This document shows, in pieces, positions 25,028 to 33,928 of a stretch of DNA of 64,000 nucleotides (position 1 is the first letter of the stretch; every line of letters begins with the position of its first letter). The notes below the pieces were generated by a model. It saw only the letters and a list, made by a program, of their open reading frames with translations, was not told the origin of the DNA and searched no databases. The position numbers and the translations under genes were made by a program. Location: NCBI GenBank assembly GCA_034522055.1, contig JAXHLS010000002.1:186001-250000 (forward strand), given 5' to 3'. The stretch comes from Gammaproteobacteria bacterium (lineage in GTDB: Bacteria; Pseudomonadota; Gammaproteobacteria; JAABTG01).

Positions 25028-28000
25028 GTGACAGAAGTGGAAGGGGCATCCCCCCAGGCACCGCCGCGGCGCTCCCTGGGTTACTGGGTACGCCACCACC
25101 TCGGCTGGTCCCTGGCCCTCCTGGTGCTGGTAACGGCCCTGGCGGTGGCCCTGTTGCGCCTCGCCCTGCCCGCCCTGGACCTGTTCCGCGCCGATCTGCA
25201 ACAGTGGGCCACGGCGGAACTCGGCACCCCCGTGCGCCTCGGCGGCATCGGTGCGGAATGGCGGGGCTGGCGGCCGGTGTTGCGCCTGGAGGGGGTGCAG
25301 CTCCTGGATAGGGCCGGCGAGCCCTTCCTGGGCCTCGATGCCCTGCTGGTGGAGGTGGACCCCCTGGAGTCCCTGCGCCAGGCCGCCCTGCGGCCCGACC
25401 ACCTGATCATCCGTGGTGCCGAAATCACGGTGCAGCGTGACGCCGCCGGGTCCTTCTCCCTGTGTTGCCTCGGGGAGCGGCGGGCAGGAGCCGCCGGCGC
25501 GCCGGACGTGGCCCACTGGCTGCGCCGCGAATCCCTGCTGGAGGTGGAGGACTCCACCCTGCATCTCCGGGACCATAGCCGCGGCGGCGTCACCTACAGT
25601 TTCACGGCCATCCAGGCGGTCCTCGTCAATCATCCCGACGGCAGCTGGCTGCGGGGACAGGCCGCCCCCCCCGCGGAGCTGGGGGCAGGGCTGACTTTCG
25701 CCATCGACCTCGGCGGCGACGCCGGGGCCATGGACACGGCACGCATTTACGTGGAGGGCCGTGGGCTGCGCATGGCCGCCCCGCCCCTCAGCCCCATGCT
25801 GCCGGAGGGCCTCTCCGTGGGCGGCGGCACCCTGGACACCCGCTTGTGGCTGGATTGGCACGAGGGTCGCATCACCCGCGCCCATGCCACCGGCACCATT
25901 CGCGACCTCGCCATGGCCCTCGACGGCCACGCCCTGCCCGCCGCCGGTTTCGGCATCGAGGCCACCTTCCGGAACCAGGACGACCCGGGATGGCGGAGCA
26001 GTGGGCGCCTCACCGCCCTGGACGGCGGCATACTGACCTCCGGCGGGCGGGCCATCCGCTTCGAGGTCTCGGGCAGCGGGACCACGACGACACGGCTGGC
26101 CCTGGCCACGGAGCGCGTTGATCTGGCCGCCGTCCGCCCCTATCTCCGGGCCGTGGCGGCGGGCGACAGCGACGAGGCGCCGCAACCCACCCTGCGCGGC
26201 ACCGTGGAGGATATCGCCCTCGCCTTCGCGCCGGAGGACGTAATGGGATCCCTGGAGTTGCGGGCCCGGGTCGCGGGCGCCGGCATGTCCCGTCACGGCA
26301 GCCTCCCCGGGATCCGTGGTATCCACGGCCGCCTCGCCATGGCCGGCGGACGGCTGCGCGCCATCCTGCCCGGGAAACCCCTGGAGGTGGACGCCAGCCA
26401 CCTGTTCCGCGAGCCCCTGCGGGTCGACACCCTGGCGGGCGAGGTGTGGGCGACCCGCGAGGCCGGGCAGTGGTCCATGCATGTAGACGACATCAGGCTG
26501 CGTAATCCCGACATCCGGCTGTGGCTGACGGGCCGCATCGACCTGCCGGCAAACGGTGCGCCCTATCTCAACCTGGTGGGGACCTTCGATGACAGCCGCC
26601 TGGAGCGGGTGAGCGCCTATCTGCCGGCAACCGTCATGGCCGATGACGCGGTGCGCTGGATTGACCGCGGCCTGGTGAGCGGGCGCATCCACGACGGCAC
26701 CCTCGTCATCCAGGGCCGGACCGATGCCTTCCCCTGGGAGGACGGCTCGGGGCACCTGGAGGTCAGGGCCCAACTCGAGCAGGGCATCATCGACTACAAG
26801 CCCCAGTGGCCGCGCCTGGAGGAGATAGAGGCCGAGGCCGTCTTCGTCGGGCGTTCCATGACCATCCACGGCAGCAGCGCCAAGATCCTCGGTTCCGACC
26901 TGCGGGACGTGCGTGCCCATTCCCCCAATCTCGACGCCGATGACGTGCTGCTGGAGATCGCCGGCGACGTCACCGGTCCCGGCCAGGACGGCATGCGCAT
27001 CCTCCTGGAAACGCCCATGAAGGACCGCTTCGAGGACCACTTCGGCGGTGCCGCCGTGACCGGCAACGTGACCATGGACCTGGATTTCGACATCCTCCTG
27101 CGCAGTGGCGACGTGGTCCTGGATGGCAACATCCACTTCGACGGCAACGACCTCACCCTGCCCCTGCTGGACATGCCCCTGGTAGACACCACGGGCAGAC
27201 TGCACATCACCGATGTGGGCCTGGATGGCACCGATCTGCACGGCTCTCTCAACGACATCCCGGTGCGTCTAGATATCGAGACTATGAAGGATCCCGCCGA
27301 GGAGGTGACCCGCGTCAGCCTCACGGGTCCCCTGACGGCAGCGACCCTACGGCGCGAGGACGTGCCCTGGGCCGGTCGGGCCAACGGCGAGACCACCTGG
27401 CAGGCCACCGTGGACATCCCCAACGACATCCATGACGGCCCGCCCACCCGGCTGTGGGCCACCAGCGATCTGCGGGGCCTCGCCATCGACCTGCCGGCGC
27501 CGCTGGGCAAGGCGGCCGCGTCGGCCCGCCCCCTGGCCGTGCGGGCCGACCTGGACAGCGAGAACGGACGGCGCCGCCTGGACATCACCCTGGGAAACGA
27601 CCTGCGGGCCGAGGTGACCCTGGCCGGGGGCGGCGAGACCATGGTCGTCGAGGGGGCCCATGTCCGCATAGGACCGGGTCCCGTGACCACCACCGACATC
27701 CCCGGCCTGTATATCACCGGCACCCTGCCCGAGCTGGATGCCGACGGCTGGGTACCGCGGGTGATGGAGGTCACCGCAGGCCCTGCCGATCCCGGGGCGG
27801 GACGCCTGGACTTCGCGGGCCTGGACCTCACCACGTCACGGCTCCTGGCCCTCGGCCAGGCCTTCGAGGATGCGCGGGTCGTGGTAGGGGCACCCGCCGG
27901 GGGCCACCTGCCGGTGACCATCGCCGCGGCCGGCCTCGCCGGCACCCTGGAGGTCCCCGTAGATGGCAGCGATGCACTCGTACGCGGCGAGCTGGAGCGT

Positions 28001-28924
28001 CTCTATCTCACCCGCGACGAGGACGGCACCGAGGAGGATGTCATCGACCCCCGGGACATCCCGCCCCTGGAGGTGACCTGTGCCGACTGCCGCCTCGGCG
28101 ACCTGGAACTCGGCCGCGTAGAACTCACCACCCGCTCGCTGCGCGACGGCCTCGAGATCCGGCGCCTCGACACCGTCACGGATGGGCTCGAGATGGACAT
28201 CACGGGCAGATGGATCATGGAATCCTCCGGCCGGCCCCGATCCCTCATCAAGGCGCAAGTGGAGACCAACGACCTTGGGGACTTCCTCAAGCGCCTCGGC
28301 TACCAGAAATCCGGTATCGCCGAGGGCAAGGCCAAGGCGCGCCTGGAGGCCACGTGGGCGGGACCGCCCACGGAGTTCGATCTGGCCCGTTCCACGGGCG
28401 AACTGGAAGTCACCATCCGTAACGGCCGCCTGGAAGACGTCGACCCCGGGGCCGGACGGTTCTTCGGACTGCTCAGCATCAACGCTCTGCCGCGCCGCCT
28501 GTTGCTGGACTTTCGTGACCTGTTCGAGAAGGGACTGAGCTTCGACAAGCTGGAAGGCAGCTTCACCATCGACGAGGGCGACGCCTATACCAACAACCTC
28601 ACCATGAACGCCCCCGCGGCCCGTGTGGACGTGGCGGGCCGCGTCGGCCTGGCGACGGAAGACTACGACGAAATAGTCACGGTGACGCCGAAGGTGAGTT
28701 CCACCCTGCCGGTGGCCGGCGCCATCGCCGGCGGTCCCATAGGCGCCGCCATCGGCGTGGCCGCCGCCTATATCTCCAGCAATATCATGGGCAAGGAAGT
28801 GGGCGGGGTCATCAAGACCCAGTACGCCATCACCGGCTCCTGGGAAGCCCCGGAGATCGTCAAACTGGGCGAAGAGGAGGATGGGGAGCCCGGCGAGGAG
28901 CCGGAATTCGACATCGACGAATAG
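25028..28924 (+). CDS. yhdP: YhdP family AsmA-like lipid transport protein
   Basis: A 1298-residue protein anchored by one N-terminal transmembrane helix (LGWSLALLVLVTALAVALLRL, about residues 25-45) with a very long periplasmic beta-rich body. Signatures include LGTPVRLGGIGAEWRGWRPV, the DUF3971-type core and the C-terminal AsmA-like TLPVAGAIAGGPIGAAIGVA. YhdP, TamB and YdbH form the set of bridge-like proteins that carry phospholipids to the outer membrane in enterobacteria. GTG at 25028 is the start. Its stop is two bases from the convergent regulator gene. The length matches E. coli YhdP (about 1270). Confidence 0.95.
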   Translation: MTEVEGASPQAPPRRSLGYWVRHHLGWSLALLVLVTALAVALLRLALPALDLFRADLQQWATAELGTPVRLGGIGAEWRGWRPVLRLEGVQLLDRAGEPFLGLDALLVEVDPLESLRQAALRPDHLIIRGAEITVQRDAAGSFSLCCLGERRAGAAGAPDVAHWLRRESLLEVEDSTLHLRDHSRGGVTYSFTAIQAVLVNHPDGSWLRGQAAPPAELGAGLTFAIDLGGDAGAMDTARIYVEGRGLRMAAPPLSPMLPEGLSVGGGTLDTRLWLDWHEGRITRAHATGTIRDLAMALDGHALPAAGFGIEATFRNQDDPGWRSSGRLTALDGGILTSGGRAIRFEVSGSGTTTTRLALATERVDLAAVRPYLRAVAAGDSDEAPQPTLRGTVEDIALAFAPEDVMGSLELRARVAGAGMSRHGSLPGIRGIHGRLAMAGGRLRAILPGKPLEVDASHLFREPLRVDTLAGEVWATREAGQWSMHVDDIRLRNPDIRLWLTGRIDLPANGAPYLNLVGTFDDSRLERVSAYLPATVMADDAVRWIDRGLVSGRIHDGTLVIQGRTDAFPWEDGSGHLEVRAQLEQGIIDYKPQWPRLEEIEAEAVFVGRSMTIHGSSAKILGSDLRDVRAHSPNLDADDVLLEIAGDVTGPGQDGMRILLETPMKDRFEDHFGGAAVTGNVTMDLDFDILLRSGDVVLDGNIHFDGNDLTLPLLDMPLVDTTGRLHITDVGLDGTDLHGSLNDIPVRLDIETMKDPAEEVTRVSLTGPLTAATLRREDVPWAGRANGETTWQATVDIPNDIHDGPPTRLWATSDLRGLAIDLPAPLGKAAASARPLAVRADLDSENGRRRLDITLGNDLRAEVTLAGGGETMVVEGAHVRIGPGPVTTTDIPGLYITGTLPELDADGWVPRVMEVTAGPADPGAGRLDFAGLDLTTSRLLALGQAFEDARVVVGAPAGGHLPVTIAAAGLAGTLEVPVDGSDALVRGELERLYLTRDEDGTEEDVIDPRDIPPLEVTCADCRLGDLELGRVELTTRSLRDGLEIRRLDTVTDGLEMDITGRWIMESSGRPRSLIKAQVETNDLGDFLKRLGYQKSGIAEGKAKARLEATWAGPPTEFDLARSTGELEVTIRNGRLEDVDPGAGRFFGLLSINALPRRLLLDFRDLFEKGLSFDKLEGSFTIDEGDAYTNNLTMNAPAARVDVAGRVGLATEDYDEIVTVTPKVSSTLPVAGAIAGGPIGAAIGVAAAYISSNIMGKEVGGVIKTQYAITGSWEAPEIVKLGEEEDGEPGEEPEFDIDE

Positions 28925-28926
28925 GG

Positions 28927-29811
28927 TCAGGCACCGTTGAAATGGACCCGGCCCAGCCCGCCGATGTCGTAGCCCGTCATCTCGGCCGCCTTGGCCCGGA
29001 ATCCGTCCGTAGCCATAAAGGAGTGGAGCCGCTGCAGGGGCGGGTCGAACCACGCCTTGCGGTCCACCAGAATATCGAAACGCTCCCGCACCAGGGGCAC
29101 GAAACCGAGACGCAGCTGGTCCGCGATAGCGCGCAGGCCGAGGGCGGCATCCACCTTGCCTTCGAGCACGGCCAGGGCGGCATCGGACTCGGTGCGCACT
29201 GTGTCTCCCCAACTGATGTCGGCGGCGTCCACGCTCGCCTTCGCCATCAGGTGACGCAACAGCACCTGGGTGCCGGCGGCCTCCTGGCGAGGGGCCACCC
29301 GGCGCCCGCATAGGGCGGCCACCTCGCCGAGGGCGAACTCTTCCCCCGGGGCCACGATGAGTCCGCGCTCGCGCCAGGCGAACTCCAGCAGGGCCACCGG
29401 CGCGTGACCGCAGCACGCCCGCACCGCGGCCACGTTCCAGTCGTCGCTGTCGGGATCGTAGACGTGCAGCCCGGCGGCCACCCCCTCCCCGGCGGCGAAG
29501 CGCTCCAGCCCGTCGAGGCTGCCGTCCAGGAAGGTGGCGAGTTCCGTCCCCGCGGCCCTCAGGGACCACTCCAGCAGAGGATCGTAACTGCCGAGGAACA
29601 CGTTGCGGCGATGGCCGGCGCGTTCGGTCCCGGCGCCCGAACTGTGACGGGCCACCCAGGCCTCCACCTCCTGGCGCGGAAACAGCAGCTTGCCCGTGGC
29701 CCGGGAACAGGGGATGGCACCGGAGGCCGCCAGCTCGTAGACCTTGCGCTCCTTGATATGGAGCAGGTCCGCCAACTCCCTGGTGGTGAGGAACTCGGTG
29801 CTAAGACTCAC
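28927..29811 (-). CDS. HTH regulator with periplasmic-binding-protein-like domain
   Basis: A 294-residue cytoplasmic regulator. Residues 8-53 are an excisionase/MerR-like helix-turn-helix (LTTRELADLLHIKERKVYEL, LFPRQEVEAWVARH). Residues about 70-290 match the PBP-like ligand domain that follows such HTHs (NVFLGSYDPLLEWSLRAAGT, DAALAVLEGKVDAALGLRA). Proteins of this build often sense molybdate, tungstate or a related anion, but no transporter lies nearby, so the ligand is unknown. No signal peptide. It converges on yhdP with a 2-bp gap. Confidence 0.85.
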   Translation of the reverse strand: MSLSTEFLTTRELADLLHIKERKVYELAASGAIPCSRATGKLLFPRQEVEAWVARHSSGAGTERAGHRRNVFLGSYDPLLEWSLRAAGTELATFLDGSLDGLERFAAGEGVAAGLHVYDPDSDDWNVAAVRACCGHAPVALLEFAWRERGLIVAPGEEFALGEVAALCGRRVAPRQEAAGTQVLLRHLMAKASVDAADISWGDTVRTESDAALAVLEGKVDAALGLRAIADQLRLGFVPLVRERFDILVDRKAWFDPPLQRLHSFMATDGFRAKAAEMTGYDIGGLGRVHFNGA

Positions 29812-29885
29812 AGCAATCGACCTCGAAACCGGCGGTTGTCCCCAGCGAAGAAAACACCGATCAGAGCTTAACCGCTAAAAGCTTC

Positions 29886-30095
29886 ACCGCGAAAGACACG
29901 AAAATACCCGAAATGGGACAAGGCCGGGGAAACTATTCACTATTCACTATTCCCTACTCCCTACTCCCTACTCCCTATCCCCTACTCCCCACTCTCGCCC
30001 CCCCTTTTCCCATTTCCCCTTTCCCCTTTCCCATCCCCCCATTCCCTCTTCCCCAGCACAGCGGCCGCGCCGCGCTCGCCCCACCCTATGTAGCC
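29886..30095. repeat. composite intergenic repeat (CGCGAAA, heptamers, GC-rich tail)
   Basis: The order is: ACCGCGAAAGACACGAAAAT at 29886-29905; linker CAAGGCCGGGGAAACT; heptamers TATTCAC/TATTCCC/TACTCCC at 29933-29998; mixed C-rich DNA; then GCGGCCGCGCCGCGCTCGCC and CACCCTATGTAG at 30060-30094. The same order occurs near 13.0-13.25 kb. The remaining DNA up to 30275 shows no gene. Confidence 0.8.
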
Positions 30096-30275
30096 AACAG
30101 ATTTTTCGTCTTCCGCGCTGATTTTGGCCGTGGATGGCCGATAGTCCGGATTTCCCTCAACTCGACACACAAATTCTAGCGTAAATCCACGGTGGGCAAT
30201 CGTGCCCCCGATGTCGGATACTCGCGCACTTCCGGGCCCCGTGCCTCCCCCCAAAACCTAGGACGAAGCCACCCC

Positions 30276-31244
30276 ATGACTCTGCCTTTTCTCGCCATCG
30301 CCTGCGGCCTCGCCCTGCTGGTGTGGAGCGCCGACCGCTTCGTGGCCGGTTCCGCCGCTACCGCCCGTCACTTCGGCATGCCCCCCCTCCTCATCGGCAT
30401 GGTGGTGGTGGGATTCGGCACCTCGGCGCCGGAGATGGTGGTGTCTGCCCTGGCGGCCTCCCAGGGCAACCCCGGCCTCGCCCTGGGCAACGCCTATGGC
30501 TCGAACATCACCAACATCGCGCTGATCCTGGGGCTGACGGCCCTCATCAGCCCCATCGTGGTCCACTCCCAGGTGTTGCGCCGGGAATTGCCCATCCTCA
30601 CCGCCGTCACCGCCCTCGCGGCGTGGCAGCTCCGGGACGGCGACATCACGCGCCTCGATGCCGTGGTGCTGCTGGCGGTATTCGGCGCCCTCATGGCCTG
30701 GTCCATCTACCAGGGCATGGCGAACAGGGCCGACGCCCTCGGGCGCGAGATGGAAAAAGACATGGCGGACCAGACCCTGCCGTTGCGCCGTGCGGTGCTG
30801 TGGCTCGTCGTTGGCCTGGTGCTGCTCATCGTCAGCTCCCGTATTTTGGTATGGGGGGCGGTGGAAGTGGCCCGGGGTTTCGGCGTCGACGACCTCATCA
30901 TCGGCCTCACCATCGTGGCGGTGGGCACCTCCCTGCCGGAGCTGGCCTCGTCCCTCATCGCCGCCCGCAAGGGCGAGCACGACATCGCCCTGGGCAACAT
31001 CCTGGGCTCGAACCTGTTCAACACCCTGGCTGTGGTGGGAATCGCCGGGGCCATCCATCCCATGACGGTGGGACCGGAGGTCCTGTACCGGGACGCGGCG
31101 GTGATGGCCGCCCTCACCCTCTCCCTGTTCGTCATCGGCTACGGCTTCCGTAGCCCCGGGCGTATCAACCGCTACGAGGGCGCCGCCCTGCTGGCCGCCT
31201 ACGTAGGCTATACCGCCTACCTGGTGATCACGGTATTCGCCTAG
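30276..31244 (+). CDS. calcium/sodium antiporter (YrbG family)
   Basis: A 322-residue inner-membrane exchanger of the CaCA superfamily with about ten transmembrane segments. Both alpha repeats are clear: VGFGTSAPEMVVSALAAS with GNAYGSNITN, and VAVGTSLPELASSLIAA with GNILGSNLFN; the acidic ion-binding residues (E of APEM, E of LPEL) are present. ATG at 30276 was chosen because MTLPFLAIACGLALL opens the first helix; there is no strong ribosome-binding site. It stands alone between two composite repeats. The transported ions are inferred from the family. Confidence 0.93.
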   Translation: MTLPFLAIACGLALLVWSADRFVAGSAATARHFGMPPLLIGMVVVGFGTSAPEMVVSALAASQGNPGLALGNAYGSNITNIALILGLTALISPIVVHSQVLRRELPILTAVTALAAWQLRDGDITRLDAVVLLAVFGALMAWSIYQGMANRADALGREMEKDMADQTLPLRRAVLWLVVGLVLLIVSSRILVWGAVEVARGFGVDDLIIGLTIVAVGTSLPELASSLIAARKGEHDIALGNILGSNLFNTLAVVGIAGAIHPMTVGPEVLYRDAAVMAALTLSLFVIGYGFRSPGRINRYEGAALLAAYVGYTAYLVITVFA

Positions 31245-31290
31245 GGCGATTGGGGGACCGGGGCCGGACAGCGAAAAGCGAAAAACTTAA

Positions 31291-31440
31291 CCGCGAAAGG
31301 CGCGAAAATACGCGAAATGGGACCACATCGGGGAGTGTGCAGTGTAAAACGAGCACAGCGGTGCTGTGCTGGGGAGGGGGAGTAGGGAATAGTGAATAGT
31401 TTCCCTGGCGTCCCGGCGGGGGAACCGCTGCCCCGTATTC
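31291..31440. repeat. composite intergenic repeat, short version
   Basis: CCGCGAAAGGCGCGAAAATA, a GTGCAGTGTAAAACGAGCAC linker, GGGAGTAGGGAATAGTGAAT (heptamers), then CCCGGCGGGGGAACCGCTGC. It abuts the 3' end of the YjbQ gene. Confidence 0.75.
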
Positions 31441-31446
31441 CCAACG

Positions 31447-31854
31447 CTACGCGGCCGACACAACGGTGACAACGACCCTGCGCTCGCGCCGCGGGCCGTC
31501 GAATTCGCACAGGAAGATGTTCTGCCAGGTGGACAGGCCGAGCCGGCCGTCCATCAGGGGGATGGTCTCGGAGGGACCCACCAGACCGGACTTGAGATGA
31601 GAATCGCCGTTACCGTCCTGGCGGTCGTGCAACCAAACCCCACGGGGGATGATCTTGCGCAACAGATCCACCACGTCCGTCTGGACGCTGTCGTCCCAGT
31701 TTTCCTGGATCATGATCCCGGCCGTGGCACCCTGGACATAGACATTCACCAGACCGTCCCGGATCCCCCCGGCCTCCACCACCTCCCGTATCCGGCCGGT
31801 GATGTCCACCAGTTCCTCGCGGCTGTGGGTAGTGACGGTGATGACATCGCGCAT
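31447..31854 (-). CDS. yjbQ: YjbQ family protein (UPF0047)
   Basis: A 135-residue soluble enzyme of the YjbQ/UPF0047 family, linked in the literature to a side thiamine-phosphate synthase activity. The family pattern is visible: VTTHSREELVDIT, IREVVEAGGI, VYVQGATAGIMIQENWDDSV, GNGDSHLKSGLVGPSETIPL and LGLSTWQNIFLCEFDGPRRE. One odd point is that the usual HdeGN..aH segment reads LHDRQDGNGDSHLKS, slightly expanded. The in vivo substrate is not settled for the family. Confidence 0.9.
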   Translation of the reverse strand: MRDVITVTTHSREELVDITGRIREVVEAGGIRDGLVNVYVQGATAGIMIQENWDDSVQTDVVDLLRKIIPRGVWLHDRQDGNGDSHLKSGLVGPSETIPLMDGRLGLSTWQNIFLCEFDGPRRERRVVVTVVSAA

Positions 31855-31937
31855 GATCTGTGAGGGAAATATGGACAGTAACGAAGAGCATAAACGAGGC
31901 CCCCGCCTCGGAGGCCGGGGGCCGTCGCGGGTCCCTG

Positions 31938-32333
31938 TCAGGCGCCGTTGACCTGGATGCGGCGCGGTTGATGCTCCGCCCGTTTGGGTACATTGAGGGT
32001 GAGCACCCCGTCCTTCATCTCGGCCTTGATGGCATCCGTATCCAGCTCGTTGCTGAGGGTGAAACTGCGCTGGTAACGGGTGGCGCGCACGTCGGCGTAC
32101 AGCGCCTCCATCTCCTTCGGCATATCCAAGGACACCTGGCCCTCGATGGCCAGGGTGTTGCGATCCACCTCGATATTGAGCCGGTCGCTGGATACTCCGG
32201 GCAGATCCGCCATCAGGGTGATGCCGTTGGCGTCCTCGAATATATCGACCACGGGGCGCAGATAGGCCTCACTGCCGCCCCGGGCCTCGAGTTCCTTATT
32301 CTCCTGGGTCTTGAGATCTCTGGTCTCGGTCAT
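31938..32333 (-). CDS. Hsp20/alpha-crystallin small heat-shock protein (copy 1)
   Basis: A 131-residue small heat-shock chaperone that binds unfolding proteins without ATP. The alpha-crystallin domain runs from RPVVDIFEDANGITLMADLP to FTLSNELDTDAIKAEMKDGV and LTLNVPKRAEHQPRRIQV. The conserved GVLTL motif and the C-terminal I-x-V-like tail are present. ATG at 32333 was chosen for its AAGGAG box; an in-frame ATG six codons upstream lacks one. It lies 63 bp downstream of the second hsp20 on the same strand and probably shares its heat-shock promoter. Confidence 0.93.
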   Translation of the reverse strand: MTETRDLKTQENKELEARGGSEAYLRPVVDIFEDANGITLMADLPGVSSDRLNIEVDRNTLAIEGQVSLDMPKEMEALYADVRATRYQRSFTLSNELDTDAIKAEMKDGVLTLNVPKRAEHQPRRIQVNGA

Positions 32334-32396
32334 GGCTTGGTTCTCCTTCATGCTTCATATTCGGTAGATGGTTGCGATGCGCACGGCCGGGGATCG

Positions 32397-32837
32397 TCAA
32401 TGGATCTCGATGCGGCGCGGCTTCGCTACCTCGGAACGCTTGACGGTGATATGCAGCACCCCGTCCTTGTAACTGGCACTCACCTGGTCCGGGTCCACAT
32501 CCTCCGGCAGGGTCAGCACGCGGCGGAAACGGCCGCTGAAACGCTCGTTGCGATACAGCTGTTTATCCTCGGGCAGTTCCACCTTGCGCTCGCCCGCGAT
32601 GGTGAGCAGGTTTTGCTGCATCTCCACCTCGATGGTGGCGGGATCGAGGCCGGGCGCGAAGGCGAACAGATCCACCTGCTCCGCCGACGAGCCGACGTTG
32701 ATGGGCGGGAAGGTGCCGGGCGCCACGGAGCGAATGCCGCTCCACGCGGGCCGGTTGCCGAACAGCCCTTCCATGTCACGATTCATGCGTTCGACCTGGT
32801 CGAAGATATCGTCGAATCCTCTGAGATAACCCAACAT
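32397..32837 (-). CDS. Hsp20/alpha-crystallin small heat-shock protein (copy 2)
   Basis: A 146-residue small heat-shock chaperone: an N-terminal arm (MLGYLRGFDDIFDQVERMNR), the crystallin domain (INVGSSAEQVDLFAFAPGLD; RRVLTLPEDVDPDQVSASYK; DGVLHITVKRSE) and a KPRRIEI tail carrying the I-x-I motif. ATG at 32837 has a perfect AGGAGG box, while the open frame continues upstream without one. The two paralogues are quite diverged, like the class A/B pairs that form mixed oligomers elsewhere. A candidate sigma-32 promoter lies 80-105 bp upstream. Confidence 0.94.
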   Translation of the reverse strand: MLGYLRGFDDIFDQVERMNRDMEGLFGNRPAWSGIRSVAPGTFPPINVGSSAEQVDLFAFAPGLDPATIEVEMQQNLLTIAGERKVELPEDKQLYRNERFSGRFRRVLTLPEDVDPDQVSASYKDGVLHITVKRSEVAKPRRIEIH

Positions 32838-32913
32838 GTCACACCTCCTGTCTGGTTGATGGTCCGCAGTACACTGACCGGTGAAACTGTGAGCCCTGCT
32901 GCGGCTGACCATT

Positions 32914-32943
32914 AAATTGGGGGCACCGGGAAGAATTCCAATA
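32914..32943 (-). promoter_or_regulatory. candidate sigma-32 heat-shock promoter
   Basis: On the minus strand TATTGGAA (like CTTGAA) is followed after 13 bp by CCCCAATTT (like CCCCATNT), 77 bp upstream of the first hsp20 start. Position, spacing and downstream genes fit a heat-shock promoter, though the -35 box is imperfect. Confidence 0.45.
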
Positions 32944-32974
32944 CCCCTCGAACACGGTGACAATCGCCGCCGCT

Positions 32975-33841
32975 TCAATCCCCGACGGAGGCCTCCAGAC
33001 CGCGCGCCTTGCGCGCCGTCCTGGCGGCGCGGGACAGGCCGTGGTCGAAGTCGTAGAGGGCCGACTCCCAGTGGCCGTACATGGGGTTGGGGAGGATGAT
33101 CCACTGGCGGCCCCAGCGCGCCCCGTGGCGCCGCACCAGGGCCCGGCGGGCCGCCGGGTCCTGCCGGGATCCGGCCACGAAGTCCTCCAGGTTGTCGCCG
33201 ACCAAAAGGAGGATGCGATGATGGCGGGCGATGCGCCGGCGCCACTCGTCCTTGGCACCACCATCGGCCATCAGCAGGTTGGTACCGTCCGCCGCCACGG
33301 GCAGTTCGAGGGCCTCGAGGTTGCGCCGCGTGCAGGTCCGCAGGGATTCCCGCCGGGCGGTGTAGAAAAACACCTCGACCCCGCGGGCCACCGCCTCCCT
33401 CAGAAACTCCCGCGCCCCCGGCACCGCCACAGCGGCGGACTCCTCGCACCAGGCGGCGAAGGTAGCGGGGGAATAGGCGCCGTGCTCGCGGATGATCCGC
33501 ACCTCGTAGGGCGTGTTGTCCAGCACCGTCTCATCGATATCCAGCACCACCGCCGGCGGCAGCCCGGTGGCATCCGCGGACTCCTCCAGGGCCGCGCTCC
33601 AGGACGGATCGGCGAGGGCCTGGGCCAGGCGGTGGGCCGCCAGCCGGTAGGTCTGGCGGGCCACCGCCTCGTACTCCGCCCCGAGGCGCTGCCAAACCAC
33701 GGCATCCAGCATCTCGTGGGGCTCCTGGTCCCGGGGCGGCCCGCCCACGGCGCAGCCCACCAGGGCCCCGGCCAGCAGCACGGGGAGCAGTCCCCCCAAC
33801 GACAGGGAGCGCGGGGCGTTACGAAGGTGACGGAGTCCCAT
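32975..33841 (-). CDS. class B-like acid phosphatase lipoprotein (HAD superfamily)
   Basis: A 288-residue lipoprotein with a lipobox ending ALVGC near residue 30. It matches the 5'-nucleotidase/acid phosphatase e(P4)-type HAD family: nucleophile motif VVLDIDETVLDNTPYE, motif II FFYTARRESLRTCTRRNLEA, and motif III/IV KDEWRRRIARHHRILLLVGDNLEDF. The end MYGHWESALYD is family-typical. It would remove phosphate from nucleotides or other organic phosphates in the periplasm. The start at 33841 has only a weak AGGACG box. Divergent from the dikinase gene, with 87 bp between. Confidence 0.92.
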   Translation of the reverse strand: MGLRHLRNAPRSLSLGGLLPVLLAGALVGCAVGGPPRDQEPHEMLDAVVWQRLGAEYEAVARQTYRLAAHRLAQALADPSWSAALEESADATGLPPAVVLDIDETVLDNTPYEVRIIREHGAYSPATFAAWCEESAAVAVPGAREFLREAVARGVEVFFYTARRESLRTCTRRNLEALELPVAADGTNLLMADGGAKDEWRRRIARHHRILLLVGDNLEDFVAGSRQDPAARRALVRRHGARWGRQWIILPNPMYGHWESALYDFDHGLSRAARTARKARGLEASVGD

Positions 33842-33928
33842 GGCGCGTCCTGGTAACGTTCTGGGTAAACGGTCGGAGAAGGGTCGTTTATTATGGCACC
33901 ATACCCTGCCACCCCACGAGGGCATCCC

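Noticed and set aside
23426-27241. 1271-codon open frame on the minus strand
   Set aside because: It is antisense to rng and yhdP, which are unmistakable; its composition (His, Gln, Gly, Val rich) is that of a GC-rich shadow frame.
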